Source of the DNA: Tepidimicrobium xylanilyticum
GTDB lineage: Bacteria; Bacillota; Clostridia; Tissierellales; Tepidimicrobiaceae
Reading direction: 5' to 3'
NCBI RefSeq assembly: GCF_900106765.1
Contig: NZ_FNNG01000001.1
Location: 1 to 64,000, forward strand
Length of the DNA stretch: 64,000 bases
Positions within the stretch are counted from its first letter, which is position 1. Every line of letters starts with the position of its first letter. The notes beneath the pieces were generated by a model. That model was not told the DNA's origin. It made no database searches and saw only the letters and a program-made list of their open reading frames with translations. A program made the translations under genes and the position numbers. This document shows, piece after piece, positions 18,719 to 27,671 of this stretch.

Positions 18719-18747
18719 ATAATAATACATTACTTGACACATGTCAA
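18719..18747 (-). promoter_or_regulatory. Strong sigma-A promoter of the opp-peptidase operon
   Basis: Leftward TTGACA (18742-18747), 17-bp spacer and TATTAT (18719-18724). The -35 lies in an inverted repeat TTGACA-CA-TGTCAA (18734-18747), which may itself be a protein site. Confidence 0.75.
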
Positions 18748-18805
18748 CATATTTTTTGAAAGTTTTATTTAATCTATATATTCTGTATAAAGAAATTCTT
18801 TACCC

Positions 18806-18834
18806 TTTTACTTTTACATTTCTTTTGTTATAAT
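18806..18834 (+). promoter_or_regulatory. Promoter of the TetR gene
   Basis: TTTTAC, 17-bp spacer and consensus TATAAT, ending 33 bp before the start codon. It probably also serves the molybdoenzyme gene. Confidence 0.6.
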
Positions 18835-18867
18835 TAATTTGGTAAAAACTACATTGAGGAGGAAAAC

Positions 18868-19464
18868 ATGCCTAAAAAAACCTTTTTCAACCTATCTGTA
18901 GAAAAACGAAATAAAATAATAGATGCGGCTTATGACCTCTTTATTGAAAACGATTACAAAGATGTCAGTATTCGAAATATTACAAACAAAGCAGGAATTT
19001 CAATAGGTAGTTTCTATCAATATTTTTATGATAAAGATGATTTATATTTGTACATCATGACCGAAATAGAAAAGAAAATATATGCTAGACATAAAGAAAG
19101 AACAGAACAATACTTAACAGATCCAGAGATTATTCCCATTGAAGAAGTATGTAGCCCTAAGGAAATTGCACTCAACCGAACATGGTATGATGCTCCTGTA
19201 GAGGTTAAAATGAAATTTTATTTTGGAGAATATAGCAAGGAAATGAATAGCATTGTATGGGATGAACTTGTAGAATTAGAAAAGCAAGGCAAATTAGTTG
19301 AAGATTTGGATTTAGAGCTAATATTCCATCTATATGTAACCACTATGTTCAATATTTTAATGTATTTCGATGAAAAAAACATAACCGATGAAGAAGAAAG
19401 AATTAGAATCAAGAGGAAGTACTATACAGATTGGTTCATTAACGGTATTTTGAAAAAAAGATGA
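18868..19464 (+). CDS. TetR/AcrR family transcriptional regulator
   Basis: A 198-residue one-domain repressor. The N-terminal helix-turn-helix reads KRNKIIDAAYDLFIENDYKD followed by VSIRNITNKAGISIGSFYQY, with YFYDKDDLYLYI after it; the C-terminal ligand domain is not recognisable. Start follows GAGGAGG. It is divergent from the opp operon and 41 bp upstream of the molybdoenzyme, so it likely controls both. The ligand may be an imported peptide product; not shown by the sequence. Confidence 0.9.
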   Translation: MPKKTFFNLSVEKRNKIIDAAYDLFIENDYKDVSIRNITNKAGISIGSFYQYFYDKDDLYLYIMTEIEKKIYARHKERTEQYLTDPEIIPIEEVCSPKEIALNRTWYDAPVEVKMKFYFGEYSKEMNSIVWDELVELEKQGKLVEDLDLELIFHLYVTTMFNILMYFDEKNITDEEERIRIKRKYYTDWFINGILKKR

Positions 19465-19505
19465 AAATCCCAAACTAAACAATAATGCATAAAGGAGAAA
19501 TGTTT

Positions 19506-21506
19506 ATGGCTAAATATATAAGCACATCCTGTACTTTGGACTGCTGGGATTCCTGTTCCATAATAGCTAAAGTCAAAAACAACAAAATAATATCCATAAG
19601 TGGTGATGAAAGAAATCATGCTACTAGAAACTTCCTTTGTAAAAAGGGAATGATGCATATTAAGATGTTAGAACATCCTGATAGGATAAGAAAACCTATG
19701 ATAAAAGAAGGCAATAGTTGGAAAGAAATTAGTTGGGATAAAGCTTTAGACATTATATCATACAAACTAGATGAGCTTAGAAGCAAATATCCTACTACAG
19801 CTTTGCTTCACTGGTATCACGCTGGAAATATTGGACTTTTAAAGAATATAGATAGCAGATTTTTTAATGCTTATGGAGGAGTAACTGTGCCTGTTGGTAG
19901 CTTATGTGCAGGTGCAGGAAATGAAGCCCAGAGATATGACTTTGGGAAAGCATTAAGTCATGATATTTCTGATGTTACTAATTCTAATACCATAATCATC
20001 TGGGGTAGAAATCCTATAAATACAGGAATACATCTAGTTCTCTTTTTAAAAGAAGCCAGAAAGAAAGGAGCATATATAATATTAATTGACCCTATAGAAA
20101 CAGAAACAAAAAAACTTGCTGATTTCTATATATCACCTAATCCTGGAACAGATGGAACTTTGGCTTTAACAATTGCCAATCTATTAATTGAGGAAGGGTT
20201 AGTGGATAATAGCTTCATAAACAAACACACTTTAGGATTTGATGAATTTAAAAAATATGTTGCTGATTTTACCCTTGAAAGAGGATCAGAAATTACTGGT
20301 ATAAAAAGAGAGGACATACTGTTTGTAGCGAGAAAATATGGAACTAATAAACCTTCTTCAATAATATTGGGTTTTGGAGTTCAAAGATATACAAATGGTG
20401 GTTATACCATAAGGGCTATCGATGCCTTAGGTGCTATAACTGGAAATATTGGAATTAAAGGCGGAGGAGTAAATTACAACAATAATAGAATGGATGAATA
20501 CATTGATTTCGATTATCTTCAAGGACAATACTTAAGGAAATATAGTAGAAAAGTTCCAAGACCAGAAATAGCAGATTTCATACTAACTGAAAAAAATCCT
20601 GAAATAAAAATGCTTTTCATAAGCAGAGCAAATCCCATAACCCAATGTATGGATACTCAGAAAATGATAAAGGCTTTTGAAAAAGTAGATTTTAAAGTTA
20701 CTATAGATATGTTTAAAACAGATACAGCCAATCTTTCAGATATCATACTGCCATGCAGACATTTTTTAGAAGATGTGGATTTAGTCTGTCCTCCTGCAAG
20801 CCATAGTTACCTAAATCTATGCAATCAAGTAGTTGAACCCGAACCATGGATACCATCAGAGCTTTGGATTTACAATGAACTGGTCAAAAGGCTAGGTCTT
20901 AAAGACTTCCCTATAAGAGATCATTTTTGGTGGCTTGAAAGGGTACTAATGCCCTTAACTAAGAAAACTGGCATTTCAATAGAGGATTTAAAAAATGGTC
21001 CCATATTAGTTCCAGGTGGCGAAAAAATTCCTTGGGAAGATCGTGTATTCAAAACCCCTAGTGGAAAATATGAGTTCTATTCAAGCATTGCAAAAGAGGA
21101 AGGTTTTGAACCTTTACCAGTATATAAACCTATTAGCATCAAACCCGATAACAAATACCCCTTCTATCTTTTAACACCTCACTCTAAAGATTCTCTCCAT
21201 TCACAGCATTTTGTAATGGTTGATGACGAGATACCTACAGCTTATATAAATAAAGAAATAGGCTTAAACTTAAATCTATCAGATGGAGATTTAGCAGAAG
21301 TTTACACAGAAGTTGGAAGCCTTCAGTGTAAAATAGGGCTAAAAGAAAACCTTAGAGAAGATGTAGTTATCATATATGAAGGTTGGTGGGTTCAAAAAAG
21401 AGGAGGAGTAAATAATCTAATTCCTGAAAAATATTCTGAAATAGGAAAACATGCAGCTTATTATGAATGCCTATGTAATATAAGGCCTATAAAGGTTTCC
21501 CATTAA
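19506..21506 (+). CDS. Molybdopterin-dependent oxidoreductase (COG0243, cytoplasmic)
   Basis: A 666-residue protein. The start ATG 19506 is chosen over two upstream ATGs because AAAGGAG sits eight bases before it. The N-terminal 4Fe-4S motif CTLDCWDSC with a distant Cys in FLCKKG fits the family. There is no twin-arginine signal, so it is cytoplasmic. GSLCAGAGNEA near residue 140 supplies a plausible Cys molybdenum ligand; NPGTDGTLAL and the C-terminal cofactor-binding domain (LLTPHSKDSLHSQH) are typical. Length and motifs fit the broad family of anaerobic dehydrogenases or hydroxylases; the substrate is unknown. Partner electron carriers are not adjacent. Confidence 0.85.
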   Translation: MAKYISTSCTLDCWDSCSIIAKVKNNKIISISGDERNHATRNFLCKKGMMHIKMLEHPDRIRKPMIKEGNSWKEISWDKALDIISYKLDELRSKYPTTALLHWYHAGNIGLLKNIDSRFFNAYGGVTVPVGSLCAGAGNEAQRYDFGKALSHDISDVTNSNTIIIWGRNPINTGIHLVLFLKEARKKGAYIILIDPIETETKKLADFYISPNPGTDGTLALTIANLLIEEGLVDNSFINKHTLGFDEFKKYVADFTLERGSEITGIKREDILFVARKYGTNKPSSIILGFGVQRYTNGGYTIRAIDALGAITGNIGIKGGGVNYNNNRMDEYIDFDYLQGQYLRKYSRKVPRPEIADFILTEKNPEIKMLFISRANPITQCMDTQKMIKAFEKVDFKVTIDMFKTDTANLSDIILPCRHFLEDVDLVCPPASHSYLNLCNQVVEPEPWIPSELWIYNELVKRLGLKDFPIRDHFWWLERVLMPLTKKTGISIEDLKNGPILVPGGEKIPWEDRVFKTPSGKYEFYSSIAKEEGFEPLPVYKPISIKPDNKYPFYLLTPHSKDSLHSQHFVMVDDEIPTAYINKEIGLNLNLSDGDLAEVYTEVGSLQCKIGLKENLREDVVIIYEGWWVQKRGGVNNLIPEKYSEIGKHAAYYECLCNIRPIKVSH

Positions 21507-21525
21507 GAGAAGTCTTTATAGGCCT
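21483..21525 (+). terminator. Hairpin overlapping the end of the molybdoenzyme gene
   Basis: Perfect 12-bp stem AGGCCTATAAAG/CTTTATAGGCCT with the stop codon in the loop, followed by CTTATCTGT, a weak U-tract. It may act on both convergent transcripts. Confidence 0.5.
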
Positions 21526-21554
21526 CTTATCTGTGCTCGTCTATAGCAAAACCA

Positions 21555-22775
21555 CTATTTAGAACTAAACTCACCATCCCAAACTATATCCTTATACCTA
21601 TCTGGATCTGTATCCCCTTCTGTGCTTATTACAAGTACAACGGATTCTTCATCTAATTTTAGCTTTTTCCTTATTTCCTTATATTCATCCCTTTCCATCA
21701 ATAGGCTTACCACACCAATGCCAACTCCACCACCTGATTCACCTGATATGATTCGCGGGTCTCCTTTCAACGGTGAAGCCAATATTCTCATACCCCTCGC
21801 TGTTACATAGTCTGGGAATGATAAAAAGCAATCTGCATAATCCATTAATATATCATAACTTATAATATTTGGGGCACCACAAGCCAATCCTGCCATAATG
21901 GTAGGCATATCTCCTTCTACTATTTCCCTTTTACCACTTAAGGAAGATAGATAATGGCAGTTTGCAGCGTCAGCCTCCATGATAATCGTTATAGGCCTAT
22001 CTTCTCCAAATCTGTTAATCAAGTATCCGAGTATTGCACCAGGAAAAGATCCTACTCCAGCCTGTAAAAATACATGAGTTGGTTTATCTATCCCGTATTC
22101 AGTTAACTGCTCCAATGCTTCGTATATTATGGTTCCATAGCCTTGCATAATCCAAGTCGGTATCTCTTCATACCCTTCCCAAGCAGTATCTTGAATTACT
22201 ACCCAGCCATTTTTCTCAGCCATCTCTTCTGAAAGCTTTACAGCATCTTCATAATTCCCATCTATAATAGATGCATCTGCTCCCTCTTTTTTTATATTAT
22301 TCAATCTAGTTAATGATGAACCCCTCGGCATATAGACAACCGATTTTTGTCCCAATCGATTGGCGGCCCATGCAACTCCCCTACCATGATTGCCATCTGT
22401 GGCAGTAACAAAGGTAATTTCACCTATCTTATCTTTTACTTCCTCAGAACTTAAATACTCAAAGGATACCTCTGAAATATCCATGCCTAATCTACTAGCC
22501 AAATATTTACCAATTGCATAAGTGCTTCCTAAGACTTTAAAGGCATTTAATCCAAATCTATAGGACTCATCTTTTACGAATATATTTTTTAGTCCAAAAT
22601 GTTTTGCTAAAGCATCTAATTTATGTAATGGTGTCACTGAATACTCACTAAACCCTTTATGAAAATCATTTACTTTTTTTACTATTTCATGTGAAATAAA
22701 ACCTATATTTGCTTTTGGTTTATCGATTTTTGAATCAACTATATGTGCTTTTACTAGCTTATCATTTATAGTCAT
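21555..22775 (-). CDS. dpaL: Diaminopropionate ammonia-lyase
   Basis: A 406-residue PLP enzyme that converts 2,3-diaminopropionate to pyruvate and two ammonia. ATG 22775 follows AGAAGGAGGG. The PLP lysine lies in RFGLNAFKVLGSTYA, the phosphate-binding loop in TDGNHGRGVAWAA, and a conserved glycine run in ISGESGGGVGIG. Length and the opening sequence (FHKGFSEYSVTPL) agree with DpaL. It is a single gene, convergent with the molybdoenzyme, and fits an amino-acid-fermenting lifestyle. Confidence 0.93.
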   Translation of the reverse strand: MTINDKLVKAHIVDSKIDKPKANIGFISHEIVKKVNDFHKGFSEYSVTPLHKLDALAKHFGLKNIFVKDESYRFGLNAFKVLGSTYAIGKYLASRLGMDISEVSFEYLSSEEVKDKIGEITFVTATDGNHGRGVAWAANRLGQKSVVYMPRGSSLTRLNNIKKEGADASIIDGNYEDAVKLSEEMAEKNGWVVIQDTAWEGYEEIPTWIMQGYGTIIYEALEQLTEYGIDKPTHVFLQAGVGSFPGAILGYLINRFGEDRPITIIMEADAANCHYLSSLSGKREIVEGDMPTIMAGLACGAPNIISYDILMDYADCFLSFPDYVTARGMRILASPLKGDPRIISGESGGGVGIGVVSLLMERDEYKEIRKKLKLDEESVVLVISTEGDTDPDRYKDIVWDGEFSSK

Positions 22776-23083
22776 ATTTTCCCTCCTTCTCAAATGAAAC
22801 GTACATACAATGGAAATGGTTATTTGCCCATAGTTTACTTATATTATATCTTGTTTTCATGTAATAATCTTCTATATTATATTATATTTAAATATTTGAT
22901 CGTTTGAAATAATTACTCTCAATATACATGGGTATATAATTATTAAAGTTCTTATAAAAAAGCAGATGAATATGAAACTTGGAACAAAAATTTAGCAGCT
23001 ATAGAATTAAAGTACCTTAAAAAACCCAGACAATACTATAGCTAGTTTTTGAACAATCCAGATGGTTAGAATGGAGGGAAACA
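22776..23083. other. AT-rich intergenic region with a possible coding relic
   Basis: Upstream of dpaL a leftward TATAAT is present. On the plus strand about 22944-23045 can be read as KKADEYETWNKNLAAIELKY ending in a stop, but there is no start and an in-frame stop lies just before; it may be a relic of an unidentified gene. Nothing else was recognised. Confidence 0.35.
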
Positions 23084-23242
23084 ATGTTAAAGGAATTTAA
23101 GAATTTCGCATTAAAGGGAAATATGATTGAAATGGCAGTAGGTATTATTATAGGTGGAGCCTTTAAAAGATGGGATTTTTCAAACAACGTTTCATTTCAA
23201 ATATTACTAATTTCACTATTTAGTCCCTCCAATATCATATAG
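23084..23242 (+). pseudogene. mscL remnant (N-terminal stump of the large mechanosensitive channel)
   Basis: ATG 23084 behind ATGGAGGG opens a 52-codon frame whose first 27 residues, beginning [20 protein letters not shown] and continuing IIIGGAF, are the N-terminus and start of the first helix of MscL. After about 23164 the similarity ends abruptly (KRWDFSNN) and the frame stops inside the 3' end of the opposing ABC ATPase gene. The rest of the channel is absent, so a deletion joint lies near 23165-23215. Confidence 0.8.
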
Positions 23243-24094
23243 TAGGTTCAAATATCCATCTTCAATAGTAGGGTCTACCCTCTTAAACTCATTTTCTGGT
23301 TTGCCTTTATAAAGTATTCTGGTTTCAACATATTCCCCAAAATCCTGCTGTGATGTAATTACATAGCGATTTTTAAAATCATGAATTCGTGTTTTTGGTA
23401 CTTTCACCTTATAGGTATATCCCTTAGCTGATTCTGTGATTTCATCAGTAGGCCCATTAAATATAATTCTCCCGCCGTTTAAAACAGCTAAATTATTGCA
23501 GGTGCTTTCTATATCTCCAACTATATGGGTTGATAGAATAACGATCTTATCTTCAGCTAAATTAGCTAACAAATTTCTAAAGCGAATCCTTTCTTCAGGG
23601 TCAAGCCCTGCTGTAGGTTCATCTACTATTAACACCTTTGGATTATGTAGTATTGCTTGAACAATACCTAATCTTCTTTTCATCCCTCCGGATAAAGCCT
23701 TTATTTTTAGTTTTCTATCCTTTTCTAAATTCACAAGCTCTAAAACTTCTTCTGTTCTACTTTTTAATGTTTTAGCATCAATTTCTGATAAAGTCCCGAG
23801 ATATTCCAAAGCTTCGTCCACCTTCATATTGAGGTAAATATTAAACTCTTGTGGAAGATATCCTATTATTGAACGTATTTGTTTTTTGTCATTATTAGAT
23901 AATCCACAAACATTTAATTTACCAGATTGAATAGGAATTAGACCCACCAAAGCCTTCATTAAAGTGGACTTACCAGCACCATTCCTCCCCAGTAGTCCAA
24001 ACATGCCTTTTTTTATTGACAAAGATACATTAAATAATACCTGCTTCCTTCCATAGCCAACATTTAAATTTTTTATTTCAATTCTTTCATCCAT
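23216..24094 (-). CDS. ABC transporter ATP-binding protein, orphan
   Basis: A 292-residue ATPase of the ABC-2 exporter class: Walker [10 protein letters not shown], signature LSGGMKRRL, Walker [18 protein letters not shown]-loop STHIVGD. A C-terminal ~70-residue extension follows. The start has AAGGAGGGTG. The permease gene usually following such an ATPase is missing; an antisense mscL stump lies there instead. Upstream sit a broken sensor kinase and regulator. The ATPase itself is intact but probably without a partner. Confidence 0.85.
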   Translation of the reverse strand: MDERIEIKNLNVGYGRKQVLFNVSLSIKKGMFGLLGRNGAGKSTLMKALVGLIPIQSGKLNVCGLSNNDKKQIRSIIGYLPQEFNIYLNMKVDEALEYLGTLSEIDAKTLKSRTEEVLELVNLEKDRKLKIKALSGGMKRRLGIVQAILHNPKVLIVDEPTAGLDPEERIRFRNLLANLAEDKIVILSTHIVGDIESTCNNLAVLNGGRIIFNGPTDEITESAKGYTYKVKVPKTRIHDFKNRYVITSQQDFGEYVETRILYKGKPENEFKRVDPTIEDGYLNLLYDIGGTK

Positions 24095-24157
24095 AAAAAT
24101 ACACCCTCCTTATCTTAAGAAGAGTGTAGCAGATAATTTTCAATACTTTTTCAATAT

Positions 24158-25281
24158 TTATAGATTAATGATCATTTTTACTAATGCTCCACCATTATAG
24201 TTTGTAATAATTAAATCTCCAGAGTGTTTTTCAAGTATATACTTTGTTATATTAAGCCCTAGTCCCATATTGCCAGACCGCAGTCTTTCTGAGTAAAATT
24301 TACTTGTTGCATTTTTTAGAGCATCCCGCGAGAATCCCTTTCCATCATCCTGTATGGAAATAACCAACCTTCCATCCTTTATCTCTACGCTTATATAGAT
24401 ATTAGAGTTTGCATAAGCTATGGCATTGTTTAATACATTTTCGAAGGCCTCTTCTATATGATGGCTGTCAATGTTAATAATTACATCCTCTTTTGGAATT
24501 ATCCAATGAATACGTTTGTCAGTATTTAGTACTTCTGAGTTATGTTTCAATGCTTTTATGAATTCTAAAATGGAGATATACTCCCTTTTTATCTTCAGTT
24601 GCTCCATTGATTGTATATATTTGATACGGTCCAGGTACTTTTCTATCCTGTTTATATTACTTTTTGTAGACTGTATAATTTCTGACCTTATTCTACTATA
24701 ATCTTCCCCTTCATTCATCATTTCTAAAATTTCAATATTCCCCTTTATAACAGCTAATGGATTTTTCATATCATGACTCATGGATGATACCATATGATTG
24801 AAAGCATCGTATTGGTTCCATACTTTTATTTTTTCTTCGTGTAAATATATCATTTCATCATTAACCTTTTTACAAGCATAAACAAGCTCATTATCTCCAT
24901 CGGGAATATTGTTTAAATTGCCTTCATCAATTTTACATATACAGCCTATGGGCTCTTCTAATTTGTCCTTATAGTATGTAAAGAATCCCAGTAAAGAAAA
25001 CAATATACTGTGAAGAAAAACTGAAAAATCCTTATATAACAGCAAAATTTCCCTAAAAAACCTACCTAAAGAATTTGATTTCTGACCAATTAGAATATAA
25101 AATTCTTCTCCATCCTTTGCTACCTGTTGAAGTTTTTCTTTCAAAACATTCATTTGATATATTTCTATCAATGTAGAATTGAATTTTGCTAAAAAATGCC
25201 AGCAGTTAAAAATATAATAAGATAAATAACAAAACTCCTTTTTAAACTCAATTTTAAAGTCAAACTTTTCAACCAATCCAT
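24158..25281 (-). pseudogene. Sensor histidine kinase with a frameshift in the first membrane helix
   Basis: The natural start is ATG 25281, overlapping the regulator gene, giving MDWLKSLTLKLSLKRSFVIY and a first helix, then a stop. One extra T in the T6 run at about 25190-25195 would restore FLTAGIFLAKFNSTLIEIYQ and the rest of the kinase. The downstream part is intact: SHDMKNPLAVIKGN (H-box), FENVLNNAIAYA (N-box), DDGKGFS and MGLGLNI. It is either a decaying gene or an artefact of a homopolymer miscall. Confidence 0.8.
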
Positions 25282-25937
25282 CTATACCCTACTCCCCAAA
25301 CCGTTTGTATAAATTCCCTATCCGTTACTTTCGATATTTTATAGCGGATTTTACGAACATGTTCTGCCACTACAGAATTATCTCCCATGGCATCATAACC
25401 CCCATAAGGATGAATATATTTTCTCACGGTCAAATATCATGTTGGGATGAGTAGATAAGAGTTCAATAATATCAAATTCTGTCTTGGTAAAAACAATTTC
25501 AACCCCATTGTAGTGAACAGTTCGTAAGCTGTAATTGATACTGAATCCTAAAGAATCTTTGGCACTATTTTTTTGCCGTTCTTCCCTTTGCAGGTGAGAA
25601 TAAACTCTAGCATGTAATTCTCCTAGCGAGAAGGGTTTTACAATATAATCATCTCCGCCTATCATCAATCCCTTGATTTTATCTGATTCAGCTCCTCTTG
25701 CAGTCAAAAATAATATGGGAGAATTAGTCCTTTGCCGTATTTTCTTGCAAACCTCAAACCCATCAACTTCAGGCATATTGATGTCTAGAAGGATAATATC
25801 TGGCTTATTTTCTAGCCTTTCTAAAGCTTCTTCTCCATTATATGCTTCAACCGTTTCAAAACCTTTTAACTTGAAGAAATTTTTAACATATTGACCATGT
25901 CCACTTCATCATCAACAATTAAAATTTTCTTATTCAT
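25269..25937 (-). pseudogene. OmpR-family response regulator with two frameshifts
   Basis: The start is ATG 25937 (MNKKILIVDDEVDMVNMLK). A missing A in the run near 25880 shifts the frame before LKGFETVEAYNGEEALERL. The middle reads DIILLDINMPEVDGFEV to YSSLWG. One extra G in the five-G run near 25400 gives an early stop; ignoring it restores YDAMGDNSVVAEHVRKIRYK and the end QTVWGVGYRWIG. Both lesions are single-base changes in homopolymers. It would have formed an operon with the kinase and ATPase downstream. Confidence 0.8.
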
Positions 25938-26055
25938 GTATATCAACATTAATATTATATCTTAAAAATTTCAAGAATTTATCAATTTTTGAAATTAAAA
26001 TGAAAAACTTCTGTCTCTCTCACATCTTTTGGTGTCATATATGATAATTAGTTAA

Positions 26056-26085
26056 TTGACAATCTCACAATTTCATCAATAGAAT
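26056..26085 (+). promoter_or_regulatory. Putative promoter of the alcohol dehydrogenase gene
   Basis: Consensus TTGACA, 18-bp spacer and TAGAAT, about 50 bp before the start codon. Confidence 0.55.
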
Positions 26086-26135
26086 TAGTTTTTTATTTGT
26101 TATACAATTAACAATAAAGAAAAGGAGGGGATTTA

Positions 26136-27098
26136 ATGAGTGGAAAAATGAAAGGTTGGCAATTCACAAAAACTCATGAACCCTTGGTACTTGTTGAGAA
26201 GGATATTCCAAAAGCAAAACCAGGTTATGTGGTAATTGAAGTTAAAGCTTGTGGACTATGCCATAGTGATGTTGGTGCTTTAGAAGATCCAGGCTGGATG
26301 GACATCATTAAAGTATTTCCCGTTATCATGGGGCACGAAATTTCTGGAGTCATAACAGAGGTTGGTGAGGGAGTTGAAGGCTTTAAAGTTGGTGACAGGG
26401 TAGCAGTGTGTCCAATGGAACCAGGTGGTACAGGCCCAGGTTACGGTCGTGATGGAGGTTATGCAACCCATACTACTGCACCAGCGGAAATGTTAATACC
26501 TATACCCGATGAAGTCGATTTTATCCAAGCAGCTGCCGCAACAGATGCAGGAATGACTTCATATCATGCAGTAGTAGGCCAAGGGGGCGTAAAAGAAGGA
26601 ACTAAAGTTGGAATAATCGGTATAGGCGGACTCGGAACCCTTGGAAATCAATTTGCAGTGCAAAAAGGAGCTCAAGTATATGTAGCATCCAGAAAGGAAT
26701 CAGCACGGGATAAGGCTTTAAAGGCAGGTGCCTATAAGGCTGCAGAAAACATATTGGAATTTAAAGACGAGGGTCTTGAAGTCATTGTGGATTTTGCTGG
26801 TGCAAACAAAACAACAGCCGAAGCATTAGAAGCCATTGCTCCAGGAGGCAAAGTAGTAGTGGTAGGTATGGCAAGTTTAGAAACTACTATAAATACGAGT
26901 AGCTTAATTTTGAAGGAAGCTAGTATTGTAGGCTCTGTAGGAGGAACACCAGAAGATATAAAAGAAATCTTAAAATTGATGAAAGAAGGAAAGGTAAGAA
27001 TCGATACAGAAGAAATATCCTTTGAACAAGTACCAAAAGGGCTTGAACGCTTAAAAGAAGGTAAGGTTACAAGTCGACTAGTTATGACATTTGATTAG
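26136..27098 (+). CDS. Medium-chain zinc-type alcohol dehydrogenase lacking the structural-zinc loop
   Basis: A 320-residue MDR-family NAD(P)-dependent oxidoreductase. Catalytic zinc ligands are seen in CGLCHSDVG (about residue 37) and GHEISGVITEVGEGV (about 65). The four-cysteine structural-zinc lobe that normally follows VGDRVAV is replaced by a Gly/Pro-rich segment (CPMEPGGTGPGYGRDGGYAT), explaining the short length. The Rossmann motif is GIIGIGGLGTLGNQFA (about 155). Single gene with its own promoter and terminator. The substrate is unknown. Confidence 0.88.
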   Translation: MSGKMKGWQFTKTHEPLVLVEKDIPKAKPGYVVIEVKACGLCHSDVGALEDPGWMDIIKVFPVIMGHEISGVITEVGEGVEGFKVGDRVAVCPMEPGGTGPGYGRDGGYATHTTAPAEMLIPIPDEVDFIQAAAATDAGMTSYHAVVGQGGVKEGTKVGIIGIGGLGTLGNQFAVQKGAQVYVASRKESARDKALKAGAYKAAENILEFKDEGLEVIVDFAGANKTTAEALEAIAPGGKVVVVGMASLETTINTSSLILKEASIVGSVGGTPEDIKEILKLMKEGKVRIDTEEISFEQVPKGLERLKEGKVTSRLVMTFD

Positions 27099-27107
27099 AA
27101 GAACCAT

Positions 27108-27155
27108 TAAGGATTGAGTTCTAGTTCTAAAGGGCTCAGTCCTTATATTTTTTAT
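27108..27155 (+). terminator. Intrinsic terminator of the alcohol dehydrogenase gene
   Basis: TAAGGATTGAG pairs with CTCAGTCCTTA (one G-T pair), followed by TATTTTTTATT. Confidence 0.8.
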
Positions 27156-27163
27156 TTGTGATT

Positions 27164-27290
27164 ATGCAAAAACATTCATCCCTTTTGCGTCAAAAAATCC
27201 AGCCCATTACTAAGTCTAAGCAATAAGCTGGATTCTTATCAATTTGATGTTAATTTATCATGATGCAAAAATCCCCATCCCTTTTACATC
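27164..27290. repeat. Two imperfect 28-bp direct repeats flanking a terminator
   Basis: Copies at 27164-27191 and 27263-27290 share ATGCAAAAA, CATCCCTTTT and a TC end, about 22 of 28 identical. On the minus strand each resembles the end of a coding frame (DAKGMNVFA-stop and DVKGMGIFAS-stop). They may be relics of a duplicated gene end or a short dispersed repeat. Confidence 0.5.
27192..27234 (-). terminator. Intrinsic terminator of the yerC-like gene
   Basis: AATCCAGC (27196-27203) pairs with GCTGGATT (27227-27234); on the minus strand a T6 tract follows. Confidence 0.65.
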
Positions 27291-27598
27291 TATTCTTCAT
27301 CTTTAAAATCTAATCTATCGAATACGATCTTATACCCACCTATACCATAATTCATTGACCTATTTATTCTACTGATGGTTGCAGTACTAGCCCCCGTCTT
27401 CTTCTCTATTTCATTATAAGTATTTTTAAGGGTTAATAGTTTCGCTACCTCTAGTCTTTGAGCAATAGACTGGATTTCCTTAACTGTACATATATCTTCA
27501 AAGAATCGGTAACATTCTTCAATTGTCTCAAGTTTCAATATGGCTTCAAATAACTTATCTACCTGAGGGCTTTTGGTTTTAAATTCATTTTGTGACAC
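27290..27598 (-). CDS. YerC/YecD family TrpR-related regulator
   Basis: A small protein of 102 residues with a GTG start at 27598, chosen because GGGAGG lies seven bases upstream. The TrpR-like DNA-binding domain is evident: FEDICTVKEIQSIAQRLEVA followed by the helix-turn-helix NTYNEIEKKTGASTATISRI and NRSMNYGIGGY. Known family members are intracellular repressors of uncertain target; tryptophan binding is not implied. It lies downstream of fhs but a terminator separates them. Confidence 0.88.
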   Translation of the reverse strand: MSQNEFKTKSPQVDKLFEAILKLETIEECYRFFEDICTVKEIQSIAQRLEVAKLLTLKNTYNEIEKKTGASTATISRINRSMNYGIGGYKIVFDRLDFKDEE

Positions 27599-27636
27599 AT
27601 TTTCACCTCCCAATACATTGATACCCTCTATCTGTT

Positions 27637-27670
27637 AAAAAAGTCTGGAGAAATATCCCCAGACTTTTTT
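27637..27670 (-). terminator. Intrinsic terminator of fhs
   Basis: Perfect 12-bp stem AAAAAAGTCTGG/CCAGACTTTTTT with a 10-base loop and T6 tract. Confidence 0.9.
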
Positions 27671-27671
27671 A

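Noticed and set aside
18734-18747. TTGACA-CA-TGTCAA as the main TetR operator
   Set aside because: Its right half is the -35 of a consensus promoter, which explains half the symmetry; the 14-bp palindrome just downstream is a better operator candidate.
27164-27290. Two similar 28-bp repeats as a minimal CRISPR
   Set aside because: Only two imperfect copies separated by about 70 bases that contain a terminator; no further units or cas genes.
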